The notes under the pieces were generated by a model. It made no database searches, was not told the origin of the DNA, and saw only the letters and a list, made by a program, of their open reading frames with translations. Source: Aquatica leii (lineage: Eukaryota > Arthropoda > Insecta > Coleoptera > Lampyridae). Taken from it: a DNA stretch of 64,000 bases. Shown piece by piece: positions 32,970 to 45,114 of the stretch (its first letter is position 1; every line of letters begins with the position of its first letter). The translations under genes and the position numbers were made by a program. The stretch spans positions 5,270,001 through 5,334,000 of the forward strand of contig CM069439.1 in the NCBI GenBank assembly GCA_035610365.1. Direction: 5' to 3'.

Positions 32970-34255
32970 GGTTCACACAAAATAAAGCAATTAAAGAGCC
33001 TTATTTTTGTGCTTTGCGGTTTTAGCTGTAAACATTTTTTATTAGAGATGTTTATTTAACCAAAATGGCATTTTAAAGCTAAAAAATTTAGTTTCTAAAA
33101 AAATAAATGTACATAAAAATAATGGTATTAATAATATGTGTTTTTTTGTAGATGTTTTATGTCCATTTATTTTTAGATATCAAAGTACACATATTGTAAG
33201 AGCATAAAAAATTGAAATTGATTTGTTCAATCAAATCGTTATAAAAAAATTTTGAGTTGAAACTTTGCAATTTTAAAAACTTATACTGAAGTGAATCGAA
33301 AATCACATGATGGATGATATCGTTTCACAAAACTCAATTCTTCTGTCTGGATCATCATATCTAAGTTTTTGTACGATATTTATTTTGTAAGGATAAAACT
33401 TGTGACGTTTTAATGTCTTCACAACAGTTTTTTGAGACAATCCCGTTTCTTCCACTACCTGGCAAGTTGACATCGTTGGATTTATAGCGAACTGTTAAAG
33501 TATTTCAAATTGGCGGTTTCATTGAGTATTTTTAGGTTATTTTTTTTTCTATTAGCAACAGTTCCCGTTCCCTCAAATTTGGCAACCAATCGACGAATGA
33601 CTTACATTTCGCCCAAGATGCTTGTTTTTAAAAGTTGTAGCTGTCGACACGTACGGCAGAGGTGCAAGTCATTGTCAATAGAATAAAAATTTGATAAGTG
33701 ACAGATTTGCTTGATTAGGAACTTCAGATGTTCTAATGTGGATAATAGATCTTAACGAAAATGACACTCAAATAAACCAGTATTGTTAAAGAAAAAAAAA
33801 AGCACAACGAAAACCACAATAACAAAACATTTTTTTTGTTGTGTCAAAAAATAGTCAAAATTATAAACCAAGTATACCGCTGAATTACTTATTAAATTTT
33901 GTCGGTCGTATCATTTAAAAAAAAATTAAGCGTAGTTGCTGTGGGTCGAGGGTTTGATTTTACAAATGTCGTTTTAACGTCAAAAATCGTTACTCTCAAC
34001 ATTAAAATTGACTTGTTTTTGCATTTTTTTATTTTTGCATTCGTTTAAAAGTTAAAGCAATTGAAAGTTTAAAAAAAAACTCACCTTGTATATTCAATAC
34101 CATGTAATTTCTATGTGAATTTTATATTTTAGTTTCAAAATGCCATTCGGTCGAGTAGACATATATAATAAAAAAGCTAAATAAGCAAAGCACAAAAATA
34201 AGACTTCAGTTGTTTTATTTTGTGCAAATCGGGAGTGTGAATTAAATTATTGCAG
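32970..34255. mobile_element. DNA transposon with about 165-bp terminal inverted repeats
   Basis: 32970-33138 and 34090-34255 are inverted copies. Shared blocks in order include CACAAAATAAA, CTTATTTTTGTGCTTTGC, ATGGCATTTT and ATGGTATT. The interior carries a broken Tc/mariner-like transposase on the minus strand. The extreme ends are diverged (CACTTCCGGTT against CACTCCCGATT), so the exact boundaries and target duplication are uncertain. Confidence 0.75.
33330..33745 (-). pseudogene. Tc/mariner-like transposase N-terminal relic
   Basis: Across frameshifts the minus strand reads RRLVAKFEGTGTVANRKK, then NLKILNETANLE, then NPTMSTCQVVEETGLSQKTV and VKTLKRHKFYPYKI. This is the double helix-turn-helix of a Tc/mariner-type transposase, similar in layout to the DUF4817-type copy at 14370-15000. 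The catalytic domain is absent, which fits an internally deleted copy between the long inverted repeats. Confidence 0.75.
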
Positions 34256-36939
34256 TTTTTAGTGACTGGAACCCTGAAGAATGTTTTCAGAAAGTTTAAG
34301 CAAGGTCTTTAATACATCAACAACAATTTTTTCCACTGATTTCATATCGCGTGACCATTTGTAACACTTCATTTACTCTTCTATTCAGTACTTGTTGAAG
34401 ATACGTTTAATAGGTTTGATACCATTATAGTCATAATAGATGTTAAGCATATAGCGTTATTAAAATTACTATTATTCTATAGTTTATTGATAATAAAATT
34501 AAATCAATTTGTATTAATTTTAGATTACTAATAGTATTTTTACTGTCATTTTTATTTTTTTTAATCAGAAATAAATTATTTAGAATTACAATTCGTTCTT
34601 TCGAATTAATAAATTATTTTGCATGAAAAAATTCGAATCATTTGAAATCATGCAGATGTGTTTAGTACTTTATACCTAAAAATATTGTGTTTTGACACGC
34701 ACGGTATTACATCTTTATTTTGCTTCATGTTTTTAATTAACATGTCCAACGGTATCATTGTATTTCATCGACACAAAATTTTTAATTTTTTTTTGACAAC
34801 CCTTTCGCAAATTAGGGCAGTAAATTTAAGATTTTATTAGTACAGTAGTGTTTGTCTGCTTAGTTGCTTAATTTTTTTAATGTAAAATACAAATGTTTTA
34901 ATTACATTTTAATTTAATTTTAATATAAATAAACTATTTCAATTATTATTCGTATATATCTATCAAGTTTTAAGTTGTGGTCTAGACGTCGGTATGTCGT
35001 TGTAGATGTCTTTGTTTGAATGGAATACTTGAGTAGACATTATTTTGATCTAATTAGCGTTGCTGAATTCACAATTGTCAACGATTTTTTTTATATCTAT
35101 TGAGATAAAAAAAATAACTGTTACATAATTGTTATAAAAAAAGAATTCGTTTACTGAATTTTATAGAGTGGATAATTATGAAACGAACTGATTTTAAACA
35201 TTTAGTGTTTTTAAAAATTAATTATTTTATATGTGAAAACAAAAATTAGGATCGTGTATTAAAAAAAATAGTTAATGTTTCAATTTTTTTGATTGTATTT
35301 TTTGATAGAAAGGTTAACAGTAAATTTATAACTTTATTAGATTTATAGCTCTTAAGTAAATTTAAAAGTATTATTTTATTCGTTTTGCATATATTTATTT
35401 AATTTGCATCTTTATAAGCAATTTTTTATTTAATTTTTGCTCTTATTTGTTTTTAATTTTTTTTTGTTGTCACATAATGCAACAACATTTGTTCTAAGTT
35501 TACATTATTACAAAGCTTAACTGCAAGAACAAATTGTAATTTGTATACTTTGAATTCTAGAAAAAAATAAATATAATTAATCAATTTTTGTCAAAAAAAT
35601 GTTTAGAAATAGTTTAAAATACTATAAGTACAGATTTGTGTTTATTTTTTTTTTGTAAACGTTTAACATGGTTTTAGTTTGGTACATAAAAAAAAACTTT
35701 AGTTTAAACATATACTTTTTTTTTGTTTTTAACGTAATTTTTGTGTTCTGTTGGTAATAACAGAAATACTGTTTATATTATTTAACAAAGTTTAGTGTAT
35801 AATTTTAGTTTAATTGACGTAGAAAATCAGTTTTAGTATTGTGTTGTATTTCGATATGTATTAACAGTATTGGAGATTAGATTGAAGCGTTTTTTATTCG
35901 TTTTTTTTAATATTGAAACCGTAACACTACTTTTTTGAATTATTTGCTTTATTTTATTAATTTATTGATTATTTTGAATTTTTTTAGTTACAATTTTGTG
36001 GTCGTTTTTTTAACTCTTTTAGCATAAGCTTAAAAAAGGTCAAAATATATAAAAAAAAATATTTTAATATGGAATTTAAATATTACAAACACATTTTTAT
36101 ACAAAAAGATATATTTTAACTAAAATTTAAAAAAAAATTAATGTGCACTGTAGTAGACATGCATTTTATAGAATCAGTTTTTAGTGTGAAAATAATCAAA
36201 AAAATCTGGACATAATGGTTCATTACATCTTTTGTATATATATTTAGTTTTTTTCTTGCATGCCAATGCATTGCCTGGCGTTTTTAATATCGGTCGATTT
36301 TAACCAATGTCTTCCAATATCTGTTTTTGTTCATGATGACTTTTTTATTTTAGTTGTTGAAGTAGCACTACTTGGTTTTTTAATTTATTTTCTTTATGTG
36401 ATTCTATATTTATTTAAGCTTCGATTTTTTTTCAAATATTGTTTTATTTTTAATTTGCTTTTTAAAGAAATTTTCGCGTCTGTAGCTGCTAAAAAATTAG
36501 CTTGAATTTTGTCTAAGAAAGGTCGATTTTTTTTCAATTTAACTGTTGTTCAAATGATTATTATTCATAAAACGTAAGTATTTCAAAATTTATTTGTACA
36601 GACATTTTCAATCAAGTTCATGCGCAAACTATCATCACTTGAGCAGTATAGGCGTACTATAGGATATCTGATGTACGACATAACTACATAAGTTTATTCT
36701 AAAAAATACATAAAATACGTTTTTCGAAAAAGCGAAATTTTCTTTGTTGTTTTGAACAACATACTTTTTTTTCAATGCACCTTATCTATCATATTAACTA
36801 GCATTTTGTTTATGTTCTAAATTATTGAAGTACTTGGTAATCTGGATGTTTCCATTGATCTATCCTAGTTTCTGAGAAATATTGCGCACTTCTCTGTCAT
36901 GGCTACACTTGCTGTTCATTATCATGATACATTTCACAC
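34256..36939. other. AT-rich spacer without recognised genes
   Basis: Rich in T and A runs. Frames of 60 codons (34658-34840) and 81 codons (36260-36505) are low-complexity hydrophobic translations of T-rich sequence and are not supported. Nothing else was recognised. Confidence 0.5.
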
Positions 36940-36943
36940 TACA

Positions 36944-38000
36944 CTAGCTCAAAAGGTTTTGTTCTTTTGAGCCTACGGAGAAGATCTTGATTATTGAGAA
37001 GTTGTAAAGCTTTTTGATTTGGGTGTTTATGGAGCCTTTCCTTGTGGATGCAGATCCTTGTCTCGCACGTATCAAGGGGCATTTATCATATATTGTAACA
37101 TTCTGTTTTGGAATTTCTGAATGCAAGTATAATTGTTTTTTTTTGTACAACACCACAGCTGGATACCATAAGTTCATACCGGTCGTATCACTTGCTTATA
37201 GATTAGCACTTTATTTCTAATGGATAGCTTGGAATTCCTTCCTATAAATCAATACATGCTGTTATATTTTAATTTTAGTTCAGTTGTGTTTTTTCAGCAT
37301 GTACATACTTTCCATTTTAGTATTGCGTCTAGCTTAAAGCGTAAGTATTTAGTTGTTTTTTGTTGGTCTTTATACGCCACATTTTGATCCATATGTCTAT
37401 TTCATTGGTTGCGCCTTGGATGTTGGTCGTTGTTTCTTCTACATTATCTCTTATAGCTAGTACTGCGGTGTCATCCGCAAATGTAGTTAATTTGATATTC
37501 TTTTTATCCGGAATATCGCATGTGTACAACAGGTTCAATACCAATCTAAGGACACTTCCCTGTGGGACACCTGCTTCTATTATTTTTAGTTTGGAGAGTT
37601 CACTTTCTTACTTTATTTTGAAGGGTCGATCTGTTAGGTATGAGTCCAAAAGTTGGACATATTGGATAGGAAAGTACATTTTTAATTTCATTACTATAGG
37701 CCAGCGTGCCAGACTTTATTCGAAGTTTTAGAAATATCTAAAAATATTGCTGAGCATACTTTCTTTTCCTCAAGGTATTTTTCGATCATGTCTATAAAAC
37801 GATTTATTTGATCTACCGTAGAATGTTTACTGTGAAACCCAAATCGATGTTGGGAAATGAGTTGTTGTTCCTCAATTATCGTCTTTATTCGTTTTAGAAG
37901 TTAGCTTTTTTCCACACAACTCGAACATCTTGTAGTCTGAATGCTGCATTTATCAAGTCTGTAAATTTTACAATGCCTTTCCGTGGTATTTTTCCACTAA
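36944..38000 (-). pseudogene. jockey reverse transcriptase and C-terminal region
   Basis: Readings include QHRFGFHSKHSTVDQINRF, then DISKT-NKVWHAGL, AGVPQGSVLRLVLNLLY (about 37577-37530), and TFADDTAVLA (about 37482-37454) with both catalytic aspartates. C-terminal pieces follow: SIRNKVLIYKQVIRP, NAPWYVRDKDL, and LRRLKRTKPFEL near 36960. The last are characteristic jockey C-terminal motifs. The longest intact stretch is 71 codons (37329-37544). Confidence 0.9.
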
Positions 38001-38499
38001 TCAGGTCAAATCCCGGAATCTACTTTAGGCGAATATTTATTTTAATTTCTATATATATTTCCTAAGGCGAAATTTAGCGGTATATTTGCCGCTCTTGTTA
38101 CCGGTTGCACTTGGATTTGTTCTGCATGTGGTTTAAATATATCTTCTAGATAGGCTACAAATGTATCCACTTTTTATTTGTTAGTTCTTGCTGTTTGCGT
38201 ATCGGTGGTATGTGTTTTCTTGGCCTGTTTATTCTCTCATCGACTTTCCAACGTGAGTATTCAGTACTTTGATTTTCAGTTATTTCTTTAAGCTATCTAT
38301 TTAGTTCTTCATTCCTAAGTTTTTGCATTTTCCTTTTGGCTTGTAATGTAACAGTATTAAGTATATTCTTTTTTTCTTTGTTCTCAATATCTGCCACATC
38401 TTTCTGGTTCATATATATTTTTTTTTATTTCATGCTACCGTTTGAATATCTAATATAAATTTCTCTGTCGGATTAGTTTCCTTAGTTACTATATTTTCC

Positions 38500-39130
38500 G
38501 TAAATGCAACAAAGTAAGTAAATGATCAGACATTAGGTTAGCAAAGTCTTGGATTTGTATAAAATTTGTTAGTACTTTTCTTGAAATAAAGAAATCCAGT
38601 AGATTTGGGATTTTTGTCGTATCCGTTGTCCAGTACGTAGGCTTATCAGTTGAATGCCATCAAGTTCTACAATTGCTTCATAAAGGTTTTTGCTTTTACT
38701 TGTTGTTAATCTCATTCTTTAGTGCGTGTTTTTGCCATTAAAGTATGTTTCTAGAATAAATCCCTCACCTAAAGTTTGCAAGAATTTTTTGTAATTATCG
38801 TTTTTTAGATTATGTCGGGGTGCAAAATATGCCGCTGTCGCTGTAACCAAATGGTTTGGTGTTTTTATGCATACACTGTTTCTCATAATGAGTTATACTA
38901 TTTTTGACTAGAATAGCTGGTCCTCCTCTTAGCTGTATTTTGTGGATGTAAAGCGTGATATATTTGATAAGCTTTTATTTTAATATATGTTTCATTCGTG
39001 TGTGTCTCTGAGATTAAGGCTACTTTAATATTTTGAGTTTCTGATATTACTAATAATCCGTTAGCGTTCAATTTCTTAGGTTTTGGAGGGCTATCGCTGT
39101 ACTACATTCCTTATAATTAGCTGGGAGTTC
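38500..39130 (-). pseudogene. jockey endonuclease domain
   Basis: Across frameshifts it reads LISETHTNETYIKIKAYQIYH (about 39030-38950), VTATAAYFAPRHNLKNDNY and then FLQTLGEGFILETYFNGKN (about 38860-38740). In jockey the last block is the GGDYNAKH active-site region, here changed to ETYFNGKN. It supplies the nick for target-primed reverse transcription in live copies. Confidence 0.82.
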
Positions 39131-39149
39131 TCCTCCACAATTTAGGTTT

Positions 39150-39760
39150 CATATCTTTATTTTTTTGGACAGTTTTTTGGCGCATCTTGCTTCTCTACCA
39201 CAGTATTTCTACGGATGTTCATATTCTTAATATTTTTTGCTTTGTGGGAGTAAGGGTTTTTTAAATACTTCAGTCTCCACTTTCATGTTTAGCATGATAG
39301 CACAAAGAGAGGTAATGGCGTCTTATCTTTCTATTTGAGTAATTGTCTCACGTCTAATATTTTAAAGCTTTGAGTTTTTAAGTATCCAAATATCTTTAGT
39401 TTTACATGTCTGGTGTAGTTTTCTTACGACAACCTTTGTCGCTCTGGTTTGCTTATTTTCAAACGTGTTAGATTTTTATAATTAGTTTCATTTTCTTCTA
39501 TAGTTGCCTTATAGCTTATTTGATTACCTTTGAGAGTTTTGAGTAAAGTATAGTTTTCCAAATTATTAATTATGACTGGTGGGGATAGTTTAGGTTTTAC
39601 TTGAGCAGCTGAGTCTTGAGATTCTTTAACTTCTTGCGGAGAAGAGCTTGCTTGTTGCTTTTTTCTACCTTTAGTTCTAATCCATTCCGTTTCTCTGCTT
39701 AATTCTTCTTCTTCCGTATAATAATGAGTTTGGTTTTTCTTTATTTTTTACTGTCGTTTT
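39150..39760 (-). pseudogene. jockey ORF1 (gag-like)
   Basis: It reads KPKLSPPVIINNLENYTLL then KTLKGNQISYKATIEENETNY, followed by NLTRLKISKPERQRLS. This matches the N-terminal PPI(F/I)V...L...L...YKA...T region of jockey gag proteins. The cysteine knuckles are not legible. Confidence 0.75.
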
Positions 39761-39830
39761 CTTCTATCTTGTTTTGCAGTTTCTTTATTTGGTTACGCAT
39801 TTGAGATAAATTATATTTGAGTTTTTTTTA

Positions 39831-42464
39831 GCTTGTTTATTAAAAAACCAAGCATTATAGCATACAGCATATAAATAACTTTAGATAATGATTTTATCCC
39901 TCGTTTTATCCATTACATCTTCGGTGAATCAAGATAAAAAGTAGTCAATAGGATTATCTTGGAGATATATTCTTGAGCAATTAACACCTCATTTTGATCG
40001 TCGTCGTCATTATAAAAAAAATTCTGAAAGAATACAAAGATTTTGAATGTAGGCTTGAAAATGGTAGACATCAGAGTAGACATGAATAAAATTGTTGAAT
40101 ATTACTATTTTGATGCTTCTTTTATCAAAAACTATAAATATATGCATTTTAAACATATTTTATAAATATTAATTTTTATTTTTGTCGTTTTTAATAACTG
40201 TTCATTGTAGTAGATCTAATTCATAAAAAGATTAGCGTATTATTGTTTTTGACTTTATTTTAAACGTTATTTATGTATTTTCTTGCATTATCACTTGTAT
40301 CTTCATTTATTGGTTAGAATTTATTCTATAGCTTTTTTGTACTTTTTTGTTTTGTATATTGACCTATTTTTTTGTTTTATATTTATTTATTTTTTTGAAC
40401 TCTATGACTGTATATTTCAGCAAGCAAACTTAATAAAGATATGATATTTTTTCACAGTTGTTTTCTCTTTCTTGTTTGAGTTGTATTTATAATCGTGGCT
40501 TTATTTTGGATTTTGGCGTTACCCACGAACTCTGCTTTTTTGATACACGCTGGGACTGACTTAGATTCTAACAGTAATATTTTTTTATTAAATGTAGTAT
40601 ATTATTTTTTTAAAGTCAGTCTCGACTTACTAAAATTGTGTTATTACAACTAATTTTTCACTTATAAATGTTTTAAAGATTGGTAGAAAAACGGTTCATA
40701 TATTTTTCCATTAAAAATAAAAAACGTTTATATCTGTTTCTTCTTATATAGTAACGTTATTGCGTGCTAGATGATCTTGGGTTGCCAATTATAGCAAAAA
40801 TTTTGTCTAATGATAAATCGCACTTTAACTAACTTTTTTCAATAATGTTTTTTAGTATTATAATATTTTTATAAAAATTACTGATTAATGCAGAGAACGC
40901 TAAGAAAGAATTAGAACCTAAACGCTAATACACAGCAAAGTAATTTTTTTACAGTTTATTTGAAACAGTTACATTCAAATACAACTATTTTTTTTAGGAA
41001 ACAAATCAAAATCTTATTACATACTAATGTAAATTAAAAAAAAAACTATATGTTTTAAAAAAACAACTTTGAATTGTAAACCAGCGAGCATTGCACAGAA
41101 ATATTACATTTAATAAGATATAAATACTTCGTGACATAGAAAAACTAACATGGCGCTTCAACGCAAATCGTATTTAAATTGATTTTGCATTTTGCCTAAT
41201 TAGTAAAAAATACAACATCTACACTGTCTGAAGCTTAATGACTGTTTAAAATTCTTCGAATCGATTTGACACAAAGTAATGTACCCATTGGAATATAAAA
41301 ACTACCCTTCTGTCGACTTTCGGTCAATTTCATTCTTAATTCTATAGACAATAAAATTATGCAGCTATCAATTGTTATTGCGGCATTCTTACAAAATCAT
41401 TAAATTTAATTCACGAATGACTTTTTAAGTCTTTGTATTTTTTTGTTGCGAGTACCAAACCGACAAGGAGCAGTATGGGAAAATTCTCTTGTTTTACAAC
41501 TCACGCTTAATTCGTTTTTTAGATACTCTCATTTGCATACGTTTGCGTATGTAAAAAACGGTTGTTTCCTAAAAAGGCTTTTTTCTAAAGCAGTTAAAGT
41601 ATAAAGTAATTTTATAGTAAAATGGTCACTTTTTAAATGCCGAAGCTTAAAATCGCTTATTAAAGCAGATTCTCTCGGTGGAACATGCAAAACGGGTCAA
41701 GTCCAGTATCGATTTTTTTTGTGCACGTTTAAATTTTGTTGGTCACTTTCCACCTATTTGAGAGTCTTGAAAAGAACTGCTTACGGTCGAGTCAAATCTG
41801 AAAACAACTACAAGCAACATTTTTTAAAAGAGAAGCTTTTTGTTTTCCTGGTTTAAATCTGTGTAGTTATAAAATTACACTAAAAAATAAATATTTCCGT
41901 TATTTACAAAGTTTGCCAAAAATGTGGTTAAATTTATAATGATTCAATTATGTTTGATTACACAATTACACACAAATAAAATAAGGCCATAGACTCTTAT
42001 CTACATGTTTCTAATTGTAAGCATTTTACAAAATGTATATCTGCAACAAACAATAAATAGTTTTAGAGTATCAACCGTTAAAACGTTTTCGGGTATTGTA
42101 CCAATTATTTTAAACAAAATACTTTATTTAATTCATTTGTGTGTATTGTATAAAAACTGTAATGAAATGTAAACATTTAATGTTTTGATTATATCTTTTT
42201 AAATATTAAAGAGCAACCAAAATAAAATTATTTCACATATAAATTGTTTTTCTTCTGAAAATATTTACAAGTTTGATACAGTTTCAATGTTTAATTGGCA
42301 ATTATTAATCTAACTACAAATTTGCATTGTGGTGTATATAAACAACTATTCAAAAAAATATATTTTTTTAATACCTTAAAGTGCTTTAGTAAATTATATT
42401 ATTGTATTAAATTAATCAACAAGTTGGGTTTTATAGTGTCTTAAAATCAATTAAAAAAAAATAA
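39831..42464. other. AT-rich spacer without recognised genes
   Basis: No coding frame over 60 codons and no recognisable repeat ends. Confidence 0.5.
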
Positions 42465-42777
42465 AAGTCGTGATATTCAGTTAAAAGCTGTGGGCATGAT
42501 ACAGAAAGGTAAGACTTTTTTCAAATCTAATGTTTTTGTAACCAAAATCATACCACTAATCAGGTAAAAACTGAGCTCCAAAATGTCCTAGAGTCTAGAA
42601 GACTTGATCGGTACCAAGGGGGGCAGTAATGTCGACATGAATCCTATAGAACATATGTAAGATATGCTGGATAAACGTGTTCTAAATCAAGGCATGGTGT
42701 TTCAAACAAGGGATAAGCTTTGCAATTATTTACAAGACCAGTAGCACCAAATTGATTAAAATGAAATAAACAATTTG
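42465..42777 (+). pseudogene. Tc1-like relic A, left part
   Basis: It begins with a helix-turn-helix trace (IQLKAVGMIQKGKT), then jumps by internal deletion to SRRLDRYQGG and then to MNPIEHM and NQGMVFQTRDKLCNYLQDQ. It is over 80% alike by eye to relic B at 45115-45640 (LECRRLDR, LNPIEH, KGILFQAREKLSNCLQD). A Penelope-like element interrupts it at 42778, and the remainder follows at 45076. Confidence 0.8.
42766..42777. repeat. 12-bp target site duplication, left copy
   Basis: ATAAACAATTTG, identical to 45064-45075. The corresponding Tc1 copy B reads ATAGACAATTTG uninterrupted at about 45576-45587. Confidence 0.85.
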
Positions 42778-42918
42778 TGATTATGAGCGACTTTCGGCTT
42801 AGACCGCGTCGTAGTTAAACACCCAGACTTAGGCTTGGTCCTAGCCTCTTCTTGAGAGCCAAAACAAGAAGTAGAACTTGGCTTTTGCCGTATTGTCGTT
42901 CGTAAACCCAAACAAACT

Positions 42919-42965
42919 GACGTTTCGCAAGACATTGCAGCTTGCATCTTCAGAGTGGTAAATGT
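42919..42965 (-). ncRNA. hammerhead-like core in the Penelope inverted terminal segment
   Basis: The minus strand reads CTGAAGA, one extra T, GCAAG, a nine-base loop, CTTGC, GAAAC. GCAAG and CTTGC pair perfectly (5 bp). CUGANGA and GAAA are the two invariant boxes of hammerhead ribozymes, which are known in Penelope-like elements. Outside the core, ACTGAC and GTCAGT can pair. The extra T before helix II and an unclear third helix leave the fold unproven. Confidence 0.4.
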
Positions 42966-43189
42966 CAGTGAAAGAAAATGTCTAAATGACGATATTTAGA
43001 CCGAAAGTGATTATCGTGATTAACGGACCTTCTCTTTCCGTTTCCGCTTGACTGACTTCGTTATTACTCGGAGTAAGTGTTAGTGTCCTTTCCAAGAAGG
43101 TTGATTTTTGTCTTAGAGGATATAATACTGCTACCCAAGATTTGCTGAGTCTTAAACTGTCTTCTCTAATATTAAGAGACATGAGAGAG

Positions 43190-43960
43190 AAGCAGCTAAG
43201 CGGTTACGTGAGAATAAGGACATTTTAGTATTGAGAGCAGAAGGTAACGCTACAGTTGTTATGAATATACAAGATTACAACGACAAAATGACGCACTTAC
43301 TCTCAGAAGATTGCTACATACATCTACAGAAAAACCTTTTAAAATCCTTACGCACTAAGGTAAACTCCGCCATCAAAAACTCTACTACTATAGATATCAA
43401 CAAGAAACAAACTTTGGTTGTCAAAAATCTAGTTATGCCACGAATCTACGGTCTTCCCAAGATACACAAAGAAGAAGTCCCCCTTCAACAGATAGTGAGC
43501 ACATTCAATTCACCAACCCAATCGTTAGCACGTTATCTAGCTTGCCGTTGACAAGAAATACAAAAACTCACATTAAAGATTCTACAGATTTTGTAGAGAA
43601 AATTAAGAACTTGCGTATAACAAAAGAAGATATCCTAGTCAGCTTTGACGTGGTATCTCTTTTTACTAAAGTCCTGGTCGACGAAGTGTTGTTTTTGCTC
43701 AAGGAGAGAATTACTGAAGAAGCAGTTCTGCTCATCGAACTCTGCCTTAAAAACACTTATTTCAGTTATAACAACAACTTGTTTAAACAAGGAGCCATGG
43801 GTTCACCGCTCCCTCCATTTATAGCCATTATTTACATGGAATATTTTGAAACTGAAATTATGAAAAATGCTGAGTTAAAACCAAAAACTTGGTTCAGATA
43901 TATTGATGATACGTTTGTTGTATGGCCTCATGACAAAGAGTCAGTTCCTTCAACATCTAA
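43190..43960 (+). pseudogene. Penelope-like reverse transcriptase
   Basis: A 106-codon segment (43231-43551) contains VMNIQDYNDKMTHLL and PRIYGLPKIHK (fingers). A stop and frameshift separate it from a 143-codon segment (43542-43973) with ILVSFDVVSLFT (first catalytic D), GAMGSPLPPFIAIIYMEYFE and FRYIDDTFVVW (palm DD pair, 43895-43925). This is the canonical Penelope layout. The catalytic residues are intact, but the chain is broken near 43550 and again near 43970. Confidence 0.93.
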
Positions 43961-44034
43961 CCTCAACACATAACAGCATTAAATTTATTATGTAGTTAGA
44001 ACATAACAGCAGTCTAGCCTTTCTTGAGGTACTG

Positions 44035-44810
44035 GTGATAAGGAAAAATAACGGAAAATTGGAGCGTTCCGTTTATAGAAAGAAAACGCACACTAATAGA
44101 TACTTAAACGCCAAATCTCACCACCATCCAGTACAGAAAAATACTGTTTTGCATACTTTAGCCAAAAGAGCTATACGTGTGTCAGATAATCAAAATCTAC
44201 AAAAGGAAAAGGAAACACTGTTGGAGTTCCTACAAAAAAATGGATACGGGTTCAAAGAGATCCAAAACGCATGGAAAAGAGCAATGAATCCAAAAGTCAA
44301 AGAAGACTTATCACCTCCTACTAGCACCGCTTACTTACCATACTGTATGAGTTCAACAGATAAAATAAGCAGGGTGCTAAAGAAACATAATATTAAAACT
44401 GTTTTTACCACTATGGATACCCTGAACACCTGGTTTACATCTGTTAAAGACAAACAAGAGTCTCTAAAACATGCCGGAGTTTACAAAATACCTTGTTCCT
44501 GCGGATCAAGTTATATAGGACAGACTCTATTGACTCTATTGAAGTTAGAATAAAAGAACGTATGGCTGACTGCAAACACCGCAGAGTTACTAAATCAGCA
44601 GTGGCAGAACACGTGTAAAACCAAAGACACACGCTGAACTTTGACCAAGCTAAAGTGTTGGCTAGAACTCCTTTCTACTTTCCCAGACTAATCCGCGAAG
44701 CTGTGCAAATAGAAAAACATCCATGTAATATGGACCGAGAAGACGGTTTAAGACTCAGCAAATCTTAGCTACCAATATTATATTAAGCGGCAACGGAAAG
44801 ATAAGGTCCG
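44035..44810 (+). pseudogene. Penelope-like thumb/linker and GIY-YIG endonuclease
   Basis: A 172-codon open segment holds RSVYRKKTHTNRYLNAKSHHHP, LLEFLQKNGYGFKEIQNAWK, TAYLPYCMSSTDKISRVL and GVYKIPCSCGSSYIGQT (GIY-YIG core, 44478-44523). A frameshift at about 44525 then gives KERMADCKHRR, SAVAEHV, LNFDQAKVLARTPFYFPRL, EAVQIEKHPCNMDRED. Compared with 22320, the active-site E region reads VQIEK. The tail is shortened relative to the other family B copy. Confidence 0.92.
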
Positions 44811-44869
44811 TTAATCACGCTAATCGGTATTGGTATAAATATCGTCATTTACACTTTTTCTTTCAGTGA

Positions 44870-44935
44870 CATTTACCACTGTGAAAATGCAAACTGCAAT
44901 GTCTTGCAAAACGTCAGTTTGTTTGGGTTCACGAA
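44870..44935 (+). repeat. Penelope 3' terminal motif, decayed hammerhead-like copy
   Basis: TGAAAATGCAAA...CTTGCAAAACGTCAG corresponds to the minus-strand motif at 42919-42965 with several mutations in the conserved boxes. Confidence 0.4.
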
Positions 44936-45063
44936 CGGCAAAGATCTTGTTTTGGCTTTCAAGAAGAGACTAGCACCAAGCCTAAGTCTGGGTGTTTAAC
45001 TACGACGCGGTCTAAGCCGCTTATAATCATAAACATAACAACCGCGAAAGCTTAAGATTTTAT

Positions 45064-45075
45064 ATAAACAATTTG
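45064..45075. repeat. 12-bp target site duplication, right copy
   Basis: ATAAACAATTTG. The Tc1 reading resumes immediately after it (CTTAGAATATGTGCCGAGC). Confidence 0.85.
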
Positions 45076-45114
45076 CTTAGAATATGTGCCGAGCAGTGAT
45101 TAGATTTCAGATTT

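Larger units (their letters stand above)
36940..39830 (-). mobile_element. jockey-type non-LTR retrotransposon, nearly full length but dead
   Basis: All parts of a jockey element occur in order on the minus strand: a gag-like ORF1 (about 39730-39150), endonuclease (about 39080-38500), reverse transcriptase (about 38000-37340) and C-terminal end (about 37330-36950). Numerous frameshifts and stops break both frames. No poly(A) tail or target duplication was identified. Confidence 0.88.
42778..45063 (+). mobile_element. Penelope-like element family B with inverted terminal segment
   Basis: The left about 400 bp (42778-43185) is an inverted copy of the element's own 3' end, including the last coding codons. 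The plus-strand body starts near 43190 and ends near 45050 with the same 3' sequence. A 12-bp duplication (ATAAACAATTTG) flanks the whole. It interrupts a Tc1 relic. The coding frame is broken by at least two frameshifts and two stops, but its domains are legible from the N-terminal region to the endonuclease. Confidence 0.93.

Noticed and set aside
32953-32972. GCGCGCGCCACTTCCGGTT, resembling a CpG/ETS-type promoter
   Set aside because: It lies at the tip of the long inverted repeat starting near 32970, and no downstream gene is supported.
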